From Acidimicrobiia bacterium (lineage in GTDB: Bacteria > Actinomycetota > Acidimicrobiia > IMCC26256 > PALSA-555): a stretch of 20,331 bases of DNA. Where the stretch lies: contig JALHSW010000213.1 of NCBI GenBank assembly GCA_022865365.1, forward strand, positions 1 through 20,331, written 5' to 3'. Shown here piece by piece: positions 6,435 through 13,151 of the stretch (positions are counted from its first letter, which is position 1; each line of letters starts with the position of its first letter). A program made the position numbers and the translations under genes. The notes beneath the pieces were generated by a model. The model worked only from the letters and a program-made list of their open reading frames with translations. It did not search any database and was not told the DNA's origin.

Positions 6435-7571
6435 ATGGAACTCGAGTTCAGCCCGGAGCAGGAGCTCCTGCGCGAGACCGTGCGCGGGCTGTGCGCCCGA
6501 CACGCCGACCTCGACGTCGTGCGCGAGCTCGAGGACGACCCGGCCGGCTACCCGGAGAAGCTCTGGCTCCAGCTCGCGGAGCTGGGCCTGCTCGGGCTCA
6601 CGATCCCGGAGCAGTGGGGCGGGTCGGCCATGTCGATGCTCGACGCGATGCTCGTGTACGAGGAGCTCGGCCGCGCCCTCGTCCCCTCGCCCCACTTCGT
6701 CAGCTCGGTGATGAGCGGTGGGGTGCTCGCCGGCGCCGGCACTGCTGCGCAACGCGACATGTGGCTCCCGCGCATCGCGAGTGGCGACGCGATCGTCACG
6801 ACAGCGTGGCTCGAGCCCGACCGCGGGTTCGGGCCCGCCGGCGTGCAGCTGATCGCGGAGCCCGACGGCGACGGCTGGCGGCTCAGCGGCACCAAGCGGC
6901 ACGTGCCCTTCGCGAGTGCGGCCGATCAGCTGCTCGTGCTGGCCCGCGTCGCGGGCACGGGCGACAGTGACGACGGCGTGACCATCCTGCTCGTCGACCC
7001 GAACTCCGCCGGAGTAGCCCTGACCCAGCAGATGACGATCGCGTCCGACACGCAGTACCGCGTCGACTTCGCGGGTGTGCGCCTCGGGTCCGACGCCGTG
7101 GTGGGTGCACCGGGCACGGCGTGGGCGGCGTGGAACGAGGTGATGTACGACGGCATCATCCTTCTCGCCGCACAGGCCGTCGGCGGCGCTCGCTACGCGC
7201 TCGACATCACCGTGCAGTACGCGAAGGACCGCCAGCAGTTCGACAAGCCGCTCGGGGCGTTCCAGGCCATCGCCCACTACCTCTCGGATGCTTCCACCGC
7301 GCTCGACGGCGCCGAGACCCTCGTGTGGGAGGCCGCGTGGGCCAGGAGCGCGGACCGCCCGGTCACACGGCTCGCGCCGATGGCGAAGCTGTTCGCGTGT
7401 CAGACGTTCCGCGACATCACCGCGATGTCGCAGCAGGTGTTCGGGGGCGTGGGCTTCACCGTCGAGTACGACATCCAGCTGTACTTCCGCCGCGCCAAGG
7501 AGCTCCAGCTGTCGTGGTGGGACTCCCGGTACCTCGAGGAGCTCGTCGCCACCGACGTGCTCGGCGCCTGA
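6435..7571 (+). CDS. Acyl-CoA dehydrogenase family protein, FadE27/ChsE5-like (probable non-catalytic partner)
   Basis: This 378-residue ACAD-fold protein has an N-terminal helical domain beginning MELEFSPEQELLRE, a middle beta domain with GWRLSGTKRHVPFA (147-160), and a C-terminal domain with the FAD/dimer motif KDRQQFDKPLGAFQAIAH (264-281) and QVFGGVGFTVEYD. It lacks a glutamate at both known catalytic positions: helix G reads MYDGIIL where the partner has LDLERF, and the C-terminal site reads ELQLSWWD, placing tryptophan where YEGT has glutamate. Heterotetrameric actinobacterial ACADs such as FadE26-FadE27 combine one base-carrying and one base-less subunit, so this is probably the partner of the protein at 3030-4208. 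GGGAGG 7 bases upstream supports the ATG. It ends 11 bases from the convergent thiolase gene. Confidence 0.9.
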   Translation: MELEFSPEQELLRETVRGLCARHADLDVVRELEDDPAGYPEKLWLQLAELGLLGLTIPEQWGGSAMSMLDAMLVYEELGRALVPSPHFVSSVMSGGVLAGAGTAAQRDMWLPRIASGDAIVTTAWLEPDRGFGPAGVQLIAEPDGDGWRLSGTKRHVPFASAADQLLVLARVAGTGDSDDGVTILLVDPNSAGVALTQQMTIASDTQYRVDFAGVRLGSDAVVGAPGTAWAAWNEVMYDGIILLAAQAVGGARYALDITVQYAKDRQQFDKPLGAFQAIAHYLSDASTALDGAETLVWEAAWARSADRPVTRLAPMAKLFACQTFRDITAMSQQVFGGVGFTVEYDIQLYFRRAKELQLSWWDSRYLEELVATDVLGA

Positions 7572-7582
7572 CCGCGCCATGA

Positions 7583-8776
7583 CTATCCGAGCTCGTTGCC
7601 CACGATCCCAACGAAGCTGACCATCTCGCCCGGGTAGCCGCCGAGGTTGTGCACGAGACCGAGACCGCGCTCCGCTGTCTTGATCGTGCGCTCGGGCGGT
7701 GCCTCTCCTCGCAGCTGCAGCCAGCTCTCGAAGAACATGCGAAGCCCGCTGGCACCGACCGGATGGCCGAAGCTCTTCAGACCCCCGTCGGGGTTCACCG
7801 GCAAGTCGCCCAGGAGGTCGAAGGTGCCGTTGAGAACTTCCTTCCACGCGGTGCCGCGCTCGACGAAGCCGAGGTCCTCGTAGATGAGCAGCTCGGCGGG
7901 GGTGAAGCAGTCGTGCACCTCGGCCATCGCGATCTGCGCGCGGGGATCGGTCACGCCGGCCTGCGCGTACGCGTCCTTGCCCGCCATGTTGATCTCCGGG
8001 AACCACGTGTAGTCGTAGTCGGGGTCCGCGTTGCCGGTCGCGTCGCCGGCGATGAACGCGAGGCCCTTGATGTAGAGCGGCTTGTCGGTGTACTGCAGCG
8101 CGTCTTCGGCCCGCACTACGATCGCCGCCGCGGATCCGTCCGCGACGCCAGAGCAGTCGAACACGCGCAGGCCACCCGCCATCAGCGGCGCGCTGCAGAT
8201 CGTCTCCATCGTCACCGGCTTTCGGAACTGGGCGCGCTCGTTGACCGAGCCGTTCTGGTGGTTCTTCCACGAGATGCGGGCGAGCACCTCTCGCATCTGG
8301 TCATCGCTCACGCCGTACTTCCTGCCGTAGGCCGGCGCGCACATCGCGAACATCGCCGCAGCCGAGAGCGCGCGGCTGGTGCCATCGGTCGGCGCGTGCG
8401 ACGCACCAACGAGGCCCTGGTAGCCGCTGTCCTTGACCTTCTCGACACCAACCGCCATCGCGACGTCATACGCGCCGGACGCGACCGCGTACGACGCGTT
8501 GCGCAGCGCCTCGGACCCGGTCGCACAAAAGTTCTCGACGCGGGTCACGGGCTTCTGCAGGCCGAGGGGCCGGGAGAGGGTCTGGCCCGAGTTCCCCGAC
8601 ATCGCCGTGCCGAGCCAGTAGGCGTCGACGTCGTCCTTGGCGATCCCCGCGCTCTGGAGCGCGTCCTCCGTCGACCAGATGAGGAGGTCGTCGGTGCCCT
8701 TGTCCCAGTGCTCACCGAACTTGGTACAACCCATCCCGACGATCGCGACCTGGTCCTTGATCCCGTGCGATGCCAT
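7583..8776 (-). CDS. SCP2-type thiolase / acetyl-CoA acetyltransferase-like protein
   Basis: This 397-residue thiolase-fold protein is of the SCP-x/lipid-transfer-protein group. It has the nucleophile region VENFCATGSEALR (C84), AEVHDCFTPAE (H288, C290) and KSFGHPVGASGLR (H338), a complete thiolase set. It would cleave a 3-ketoacyl-CoA with CoA, releasing acetyl- or propionyl-CoA. Ltp2-type members of this group act instead as retro-aldolases, but the retained cysteine and both histidines favour thiolysis. The ATG at 8776 has AAAGGAG 7 bases upstream. It is the last gene of a minus-strand unit, 25 bases behind the HMGS-DUF35 fusion; thiolases of this group often need a DUF35 partner, so that protein is the likely binding partner. 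It converges on the dehydrogenase operon with only 11 bases between stops and no obvious terminator. Confidence 0.92.
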   Translation of the reverse strand: MASHGIKDQVAIVGMGCTKFGEHWDKGTDDLLIWSTEDALQSAGIAKDDVDAYWLGTAMSGNSGQTLSRPLGLQKPVTRVENFCATGSEALRNASYAVASGAYDVAMAVGVEKVKDSGYQGLVGASHAPTDGTSRALSAAAMFAMCAPAYGRKYGVSDDQMREVLARISWKNHQNGSVNERAQFRKPVTMETICSAPLMAGGLRVFDCSGVADGSAAAIVVRAEDALQYTDKPLYIKGLAFIAGDATGNADPDYDYTWFPEINMAGKDAYAQAGVTDPRAQIAMAEVHDCFTPAELLIYEDLGFVERGTAWKEVLNGTFDLLGDLPVNPDGGLKSFGHPVGASGLRMFFESWLQLRGEAPPERTIKTAERGLGLVHNLGGYPGEMVSFVGIVGNELG

Positions 8777-8801
8777 CTCCGCGCTCCTTTGTCCGTTCCG
8801 C

Positions 8802-10208
8802 TCAGCCGCGGACCGGACGGCCCTTCCAGAAGTAGTTGTGGATGCCGTCGGCGGTGAAGAGCCGACGGAACGTCATCTCGACCCGGTCGCCCATCTTCAG
8901 ATCATCGGCGTTCGCGTCGCAGAGCTCGACCGCGGTACGGCCTCCACCGTCGAAGTCGATCACCGCGAATACGATCGGCGGGCTCGGCGAGAACGCGATC
9001 TTGTCGATCGTGAACGTCGCGATGGTGCCGACGGCATCGGCCATCGGGGCGGGCTCCATGTCGTCGAGCGCGCCACCCTCCATCGACACACGGGCCGGGG
9101 GGAGGTGGAGCGCACCGGTCGAGCGGTCCTTCGACCCGACGAAGCCGTACTTCCAGTCCTCACGTCGCCCCGAGATCGCGCCCGAGATGCGGCCGGGCTC
9201 GGGCCGACGCGGTGGCTCGAGCGTGACCCAGCCGCGCCACGAGAGGAACTTGCCGTAGGCCACGTCGGCCCGGGCGTCGATCTGCGCCGCGAGCGTGCGC
9301 GCCGGCGTCCACGACTCGATCGCGTCGGTCGTGCGGAACAGCAGCGCGTCGGCACCGTCGGCGAGCGACAGCACCCCGATCACCGCGCCGGGCTTCGCCG
9401 TCTCGAGGACCGATGTGAGCAGCAGCGCGACGTGCGCGGTGCCGGTGTAGCCGACGGTGGCGGCGAGCCCGTCGACCACCTTCTCCGCGTCGACGCCCAG
9501 GCGCGGGGTGAGCGAGCGCACCGCGCGGGGGTGCGGGCCGGTCACGATCATGTGATCGACCTGGTCGGCGGAGATCTCGGCTTCCTTCAACGCCGCGTTC
9601 CATGCCTCCTCACCGAGGGGCACGTACTTCGTCTCACCGAAGCGCTCTTCCCACACCTTCGAGCGCGACTCACCAGGGAGGCGCCAGCGGTCGATGAACT
9701 CCTCGGTGGTGGTCGCGACGCCGAGCAGCTCCGCGATGACCGGACCGTCGGCGTCCGAACCGACGAGCAACGCAGCGGCGCCATCGCCACCCGCGGACTC
9801 GTCGGCGCTCGTGGCGAGACCGTTGCGCTCGTCGGAGCTCACGACGAGGGTCGAGGGACCATCGCGCAGCGCGGCGAGGAGCGCACCGTTCGCGGACCGG
9901 ACCGCGCCACCGAAGTCGAACGCCGGCACCGAGCGGTCGAGCCGGAGCACGGCGTGGATCGTGGTCGCGTTCGTCTTGTCGAGGTATGCGGGCGAGGCGG
10001 TCGCGAACGACAGTGCGCGTGGCTCGACGCCGCCCGCGGCGCCGAGGGCAAGCCGAGCCGCCTCGACTCCCATCGTGGTGGTGTCCTCGTCGAACGACGC
10101 CACGGCGCGGGCGCCCTTCCCGCCGCCGCTCCCGAAGGTCGCGCCAATCTGGGCCCGGTCGAGGCGCCAGTAGGGCACGTAGCCGGCAGCACTCAGGATT
10201 CCTCGCAT
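8802..10208 (-). CDS. HMG-CoA-synthase/KAS III-like domain fused to a DUF35 OB-fold, both active sites degenerate
   Basis: Residues about 1-310 of this 468-residue protein follow the HMGS/KAS III thiolase-fold pattern (GYVPYWRLDR; DESAGGDGAAALLV; TGPHPRAVRSLTPRLG). About 350-468 form a DUF35 region: a former zinc ribbon (YGFVGSKDRSTGALHLPPARV) and an OB fold (GTIATFTIDKIAFSPSPP through DRVEMTFRRLF). At the catalytic-cysteine position, AFDFGGAVRS, the residue five after the aspartate is V103. The zinc-ribbon cysteines are also gone; C430 in the OB fold is the only cysteine I find. A structural or channelling role with the downstream SCP2-type thiolase is more likely than its own acyl transfer; archaeal thiolase-HMGS-DUF35 complexes and Ltp2-ChsH2 complexes are the known parallels. 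The ATG start has no clear ribosome site, but a TAGACT box lies 7 bases upstream. Confidence 0.85.
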   Translation of the reverse strand: MRGILSAAGYVPYWRLDRAQIGATFGSGGGKGARAVASFDEDTTTMGVEAARLALGAAGGVEPRALSFATASPAYLDKTNATTIHAVLRLDRSVPAFDFGGAVRSANGALLAALRDGPSTLVVSSDERNGLATSADESAGGDGAAALLVGSDADGPVIAELLGVATTTEEFIDRWRLPGESRSKVWEERFGETKYVPLGEEAWNAALKEAEISADQVDHMIVTGPHPRAVRSLTPRLGVDAEKVVDGLAATVGYTGTAHVALLLTSVLETAKPGAVIGVLSLADGADALLFRTTDAIESWTPARTLAAQIDARADVAYGKFLSWRGWVTLEPPRRPEPGRISGAISGRREDWKYGFVGSKDRSTGALHLPPARVSMEGGALDDMEPAPMADAVGTIATFTIDKIAFSPSPPIVFAVIDFDGGGRTAVELCDANADDLKMGDRVEMTFRRLFTADGIHNYFWKGRPVRG

Positions 10209-10215
10209 GTCGGCG

Positions 10216-10221
10216 AGTCTA
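10216..10221 (-). promoter_or_regulatory. -10-like box TAGACT for a leaderless start
   Basis: On the minus strand TAGACT ends 7 bases before the ATG at 10208. The ten bases TAGACTCGCC are identical to those before the GTG at 3030, although the two genes are not otherwise related. No good -35 match is seen at 17-18 bases. If active, this promoter would let the HMGS-DUF35 fusion and thiolase be expressed independently of the 97-residue gene upstream. Confidence 0.4.
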
Positions 10222-10242
10222 TGACGCGGGTGTCAGGTGACT

Positions 10243-10260
10243 CCGGGCCGGTCGGCCCGG
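10243..10260. other. GC-rich hairpin between minus-strand genes
   Basis: CCGGGCC (10243-10249) - GGTC - GGCCCGG (10254-10260) is a perfect 7-bp inverted repeat lying in the 66-base gap between the 97-residue gene and the HMGS-DUF35 fusion. There is no T-tract, so a terminator is not demonstrated. It could attenuate read-through from the upstream gene. Confidence 0.35.
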
Positions 10261-10274
10261 CGATCCCGCGCGCT

Positions 10275-10568
10275 TCAGGCCGTGATCTCGTTGTGGATCT
10301 CGAACTCCATCCCTGTGGGCGGCCCGGGCAGCGCGCCGTCGAGGCTCCCCAGCGTAGGGACGAGAGTCCCGTCGCGGAACTTCTCCCACGTGTCCTTCGA
10401 GTCCCAGATCGCGACGACGAGGAAGCCATGGTCGGTCGGGCCCGCCGCGTGGTACGTCTGTCCCGCGGGGAGACCCTTGCCCCCGTCAGGATGCACGGCC
10501 TTGATCGTGGCGTCGTACTGCGCCTTGGTGCCGCCCTTGAAGTAGTTCGTGATTCCGTACCCTGCCAT
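10275..10568 (-). CDS. Small alpha/beta protein, possibly dimeric alpha-beta barrel (ABM/EthD-like); function unknown
   Basis: The 97-residue product begins MAGYGITNYFKGG and has alternating predicted strands and helices: YGITNYF, KAQYDATIKAVHP, TYHAAGPTDHGFLVVAIWDS, KDTWEKFRDGTLVPTL, and MEFEIHNEITA. The central GFLVVAIWDSKDTWEKFRD pattern (strand ending in W-D-S, then an amphipathic helix with F) resembles dimeric alpha-beta barrel proteins of the antibiotic-biosynthesis-monooxygenase/EthD kind. No catalytic residues can be assigned. The ATG at 10568 is fixed by AGGAGGA 7 bases upstream; the frame stays open beyond it but there it runs opposite the CoA-transferase gene. It is the first gene of the minus-strand unit with the HMGS-DUF35 fusion and thiolase and is divergent from the CoA-transferase operon. 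Confidence 0.8.
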   Translation of the reverse strand: MAGYGITNYFKGGTKAQYDATIKAVHPDGGKGLPAGQTYHAAGPTDHGFLVVAIWDSKDTWEKFRDGTLVPTLGSLDGALPGPPTGMEFEIHNEITA

Positions 10569-10575
10569 CTTGTTC

Positions 10576-10582
10576 TCCTCCT
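10576..10582 (-). promoter_or_regulatory. Strong ribosome binding site AGGAGGA deciding the start at 10568
   Basis: AGGAGGA on the minus strand lies 7 bases before the ATG at 10568. It settles the start against several in-frame codons further upstream. Confidence 0.75.
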
Positions 10583-10588
10583 CGCCAC

Positions 10589-10603
10589 GCCGCTCGGAGC
10601 GGC
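10589..10603. promoter_or_regulatory. Perfect 15-bp palindrome in a divergent promoter region, possible operator
   Basis: GCCGCTC - G - GAGCGGC is perfectly symmetric and lies in the 151-base gap between the divergent 97-residue gene and the CoA-transferase gene. It falls between a possible minus-strand -10 box (TACGCT, 10617-10622) and the start at 10568, so it could be a repressor site or a 5'-leader hairpin. No regulator gene is in the window. GC-rich palindromes of this size can arise by chance. Confidence 0.35.
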
Positions 10604-10616
10604 GGGCTGAGCGGGG

Positions 10617-10622
10617 AGCGTA
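10617..10622 (-). promoter_or_regulatory. Possible -10 box TACGCT for the minus-strand three-gene unit
   Basis: TACGCT fits TAnnnT and would give a leader of roughly 40 bases for the 97-residue gene, carrying the palindrome and the strong ribosome site. No good -35 is present 17 bases upstream, so support is limited. Confidence 0.25.
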
Positions 10623-10719
10623 CCCAGAATGTGGGAGATCGCGAACCCCACCCGCTCCGACGTGCGTCGCTCGACCCCGTAGAGCAAGGTGAGGGACGCA
10701 TCCAAGGATGAGGGGGAGC

Positions 10720-11982
10720 ATGAAGCTCGGCGACGTCGGGAATCCAGGGGCCGCCAAGTACGGCAAGCCCCTCGACGGGGTGCGCATCCTCGCGGCGGAG
10801 CAGATGCAGGCGCTGCCGTTCGCGACCCAGCTCATGGCGCGCCTCGGCGCCGACGTCGTGAAGGTGGAGCACCCGACCGAGGGCGAATCGGGGCGCGGCG
10901 CCCTCCCGGCGATGACCGACCCGAACGGCCATCGGGCCGGCGCCACGTTCCTGCGCAACAACCTCAACAAGCGCAGCGTCGGCCTCGATCTCAAGTCCCC
11001 GAAGGGCCGTGAGCTGTTCCTCGCGCTCGTCCCCCACTTCGACGTCGTCGCCGAGAACTTCCGCGCCGGCACGATGCAGCGACTCGGCCTCGGGTACGAC
11101 GACGTCGCCGCGGTGCATCCCGGTGTGATCTACGCGTCGGTGTCGGGCTTCGGCAACACGATCGAGTCGCCGTACGACTCGTGGGCGGCGTACGCGTCGA
11201 TCGCCGAGGCGATGTCGGGGATCTACGATTACATGCAACGTGACGACGCGCCACCCGTCATCGGGCCCGCCGGCGCGCTCGGCGACATCTCGAGCGCGCT
11301 GTTCGCGACCATCGGCATCCTCGCCGCGCTGCGTCATCGGGAACACACGGGCGAGGGTCAGTACGTCGACGTAGCGATGCTCGACGCGATGGTGGCGATG
11401 AGCGACATCGTCCCGAACTACTGGTCGATGGGCATGCGCCCGGGCGGACTCGGCCCGCTGGTCATCGTCGACGGGTTCCGCGCCAAGGACGGCTGGTTCG
11501 TGGTTCAGGTCGGCCGCGAGCACCAGTTCGAGCGGCTGGCCAAGCTGGTCGGGCGCCCCGACTGGCTGCACGACAAGCGACTGGCGACACGCGAGGGCTG
11601 GCGGATCCACCTCGACGCGGTGATCCGGCCCGCGATCGAGCAGTGGGCCGCCGACAAGACCAAGCTCGAAGCTGCCTTCGCGATGAACGACGAGGGGATC
11701 GCGTCCGGACCGATCAACAGCGCCCCCGACGTGATCGCGGACCCGCACGTCGCTGCTCGCAACATGATCGTCGAGCTCGAGCGCACCGACGACGTGGCCG
11801 AGCCGGTGCTCATCCCCGGCAACCCGGTGAAGCTGTCGAAGGTGACCCAGGGGCCCGAGACGCGCTGGCCGTGGATCGGCGAGCACACCGAGGATGTGCT
11901 GCGCGACGAGCTCGGCCTGTCGGACGCCGAGCTCGCCGCGCTCCGGGCCGACGGCGTGATCAGCGCGACCCTGCCCGCATGA
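10720..11982 (+). CDS. Family III CoA-transferase (CaiB/BaiF)
   Basis: The 420-residue product has the family III fold signature: the N-terminal Rossmann-like half with GVRILAAEQMQALPFATQLMARLGADVVKVE in outline, a NNLNKRSVGLDLKSPKGRELF region, ENFRAGTMQRLGLGYDD, and GALGDISSALFATIGILAAL with D189 at the nucleophilic aspartate position of formyl-CoA transferase. Unlike the protein at 4210-5373, the GHD histidine of racemases is absent (the site reads SWAAYASIAEAMSG), so CoA transfer between carboxylates is favoured over racemisation. The ATG at 10720 was preferred over the in-frame ATG at 10708 because AGGGGGAG lies directly before it. It is the first gene of an operon with a P450 and an arylsulfatase; its TGA overlaps the P450 start in ATGA. 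It may activate the acid made by oxidation, using a CoA donor that cannot be identified. Confidence 0.88.
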   Translation: MKLGDVGNPGAAKYGKPLDGVRILAAEQMQALPFATQLMARLGADVVKVEHPTEGESGRGALPAMTDPNGHRAGATFLRNNLNKRSVGLDLKSPKGRELFLALVPHFDVVAENFRAGTMQRLGLGYDDVAAVHPGVIYASVSGFGNTIESPYDSWAAYASIAEAMSGIYDYMQRDDAPPVIGPAGALGDISSALFATIGILAALRHREHTGEGQYVDVAMLDAMVAMSDIVPNYWSMGMRPGGLGPLVIVDGFRAKDGWFVVQVGREHQFERLAKLVGRPDWLHDKRLATREGWRIHLDAVIRPAIEQWAADKTKLEAAFAMNDEGIASGPINSAPDVIADPHVAARNMIVELERTDDVAEPVLIPGNPVKLSKVTQGPETRWPWIGEHTEDVLRDELGLSDAELAALRADGVISATLPA

Positions 11983-13151
11983 GCGCCGTGACCGTCGACT
12001 TCGGGCTCGACCTGCTCCCCAGCGAGGAGCTCCACGCCGTTCTCGCCGACCTCCGCGAGGCGCACCGGGTCGCGCCCGTCCGCTTCTTCGGGACCGAAGC
12101 GGTGCTCGTGACACGGTTCGACGACGTCAAGGAGGCATTTCGCGACGACGAGCACCTTCCCGGTGGTGCGACCTATCAGATGCACACCGAACCGGTCATC
12201 GGGCGAACCTTCATCAGCATGGACGGCACGGAGCATGACCGACACCGTCAGCTCGCGACGCCCGCATTCCGATCGCGCGCCGTCGCCCAGTTCGACGAGG
12301 AAGCGCTCGTACCACTCGCGCACGAGATCGTCGACCGGTTCGTGGCGCGTGGAGAAGCCGACCTCGTCGCCGAGTTCACCACAGTGCTCCCGTTCTACGC
12401 GATCACGCGCAAACTCGGAGTGCCCCGCGGCACCGACGACGAGATGCGCACCTGGGCCGATCGGATGCTCACCTACCCCAGCGATCCCGAGGGTGCGGTC
12501 GGGGCCGCCCGCGCGTTCTCGGATGTGCTCGAACCGCTGCTCGACGCGCGTCGCGCCGCGCCCGAGGAAGACCTTCTCTCTGCGCTGCTCGCAGCCGAAG
12601 TCGACGGTGAAGCGCTCGACCGAGAAGAGGTGTGCTCGACCGTACGGCTGATGTTCTCCGTCGGAGCCACGACCACGTCCCACGCGCTCGGGAACATGCT
12701 CTCGGCGCTGCTCGACCGACCCGAGCTGCTCGAGCGTGCCCGTGCCGACGAGCCGCTGCGCGCCGGCATCGTGCACGAGCTCCTGCGCTGGGACGGGCCG
12801 CTCGCGACCCTGCCCCGCCTCGCCCCGCTCGGCGCGCAGTTCGGCGACGAGACGTTCCCGCCCGGCACGCTGCTGCTCTTCGGGATCGCCTCGGCCAACC
12901 GCGATCCGAGCGTCTGGGACGATCCCGCCCGTTTCGATCCCACGCGCGACCCCCAGGAGATCGTCACGTTCGGGTTCGGGCAGAAGTTCTGCCCCGGCTC
13001 ACACCTCGCCCGCCGCCAGCTGCTCACCGCGCTCGGCGTGCTCCTCGACCGGCTCCCCGGCCTGCGCCTGGCCGACCCGCACGGCGCGACGCCGGTCGGG
13101 GGTGTGCTCAGACATCCCACCGCGCTGCACGTCGTCTGGGATCTCAAATGA
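11979..13151 (+). CDS. Cytochrome P450 with atypical I-helix
   Basis: This 390-residue soluble class I-type P450 has the K-helix HELLRWD (E267, R270) and the haem-binding loop FGFGQKFCPGSH with the thiolate ligand C338. The I-helix reads SVGATTTSHA (227-236), so the acid of the usual acid-alcohol pair (AGxD/ET) is threonine. That acid normally helps proton delivery to the bound oxygen, so the enzyme may use another route or catalyse something other than standard hydroxylation. Electrons would come from a ferredoxin and reductase not found here. The ATG overlaps the previous stop (11979-11982) and the stop overlaps the sulfatase start (13148-13151); translation upstream of 11979 is a shadow of the CoA-transferase frame. 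No CYP family number can be assigned from sequence alone. Confidence 0.9.
   Translation: MSAVTVDFGLDLLPSEELHAVLADLREAHRVAPVRFFGTEAVLVTRFDDVKEAFRDDEHLPGGATYQMHTEPVIGRTFISMDGTEHDRHRQLATPAFRSRAVAQFDEEALVPLAHEIVDRFVARGEADLVAEFTTVLPFYAITRKLGVPRGTDDEMRTWADRMLTYPSDPEGAVGAARAFSDVLEPLLDARRAAPEEDLLSALLAAEVDGEALDREEVCSTVRLMFSVGATTTSHALGNMLSALLDRPELLERARADEPLRAGIVHELLRWDGPLATLPRLAPLGAQFGDETFPPGTLLLFGIASANRDPSVWDDPARFDPTRDPQEIVTFGFGQKFCPGSHLARRQLLTALGVLLDRLPGLRLADPHGATPVGGVLRHPTALHVVWDLK

Noticed and set aside
7572..7582. Terminator between the convergent dehydrogenase and thiolase genes
   Set aside because: Only 11 bases separate the stops and no inverted repeat is present there.
6114..8270. 718-codon open frame on the minus strand across the dehydrogenase and thiolase genes
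   Set aside because: Low-complexity arginine-rich translation crossing two genes with clear family motifs on other frames; a GC artefact.
7649..8857. 402-codon plus-strand frame opposite the thiolase gene
   Set aside because: Antisense shadow of a thiolase with complete Cys/His/His motifs; no independent support.
3018..10221. KstR-type operator (AAC-nn-GTT-like palindrome) upstream of the degradation genes
   Set aside because: No such motif was recognised in the intergenic gaps read by eye, so sterol-regulon membership cannot be claimed from operators.
8637..10610. 657-codon open frame on the plus strand opposite the HMGS-DUF35 gene
   Set aside because: It is rich in arginine, aspartate, histidine and glycine with no domain, no membrane or catalytic motif and no ribosome site. 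It mirrors a well-supported gene, as expected of high-GC antisense frames.
10631..10651. GTGGG-N11-CCCAC interrupted inverted repeat as a second operator
   Set aside because: Five-base arms in GC-rich DNA are expected by chance, and the spacing supports no known regulator.
10569..11072. Long N-terminal extension of the 97-residue protein
   Set aside because: The strong AGGAGGA site at 10576-10582 fixes the start at 10568, and the extension runs opposite the CoA-transferase gene.
10486..12114. 542-codon minus-strand frame opposite the CoA-transferase gene
   Set aside because: The opposite strand encodes a complete CaiB family protein, and this translation has no recognisable fold.
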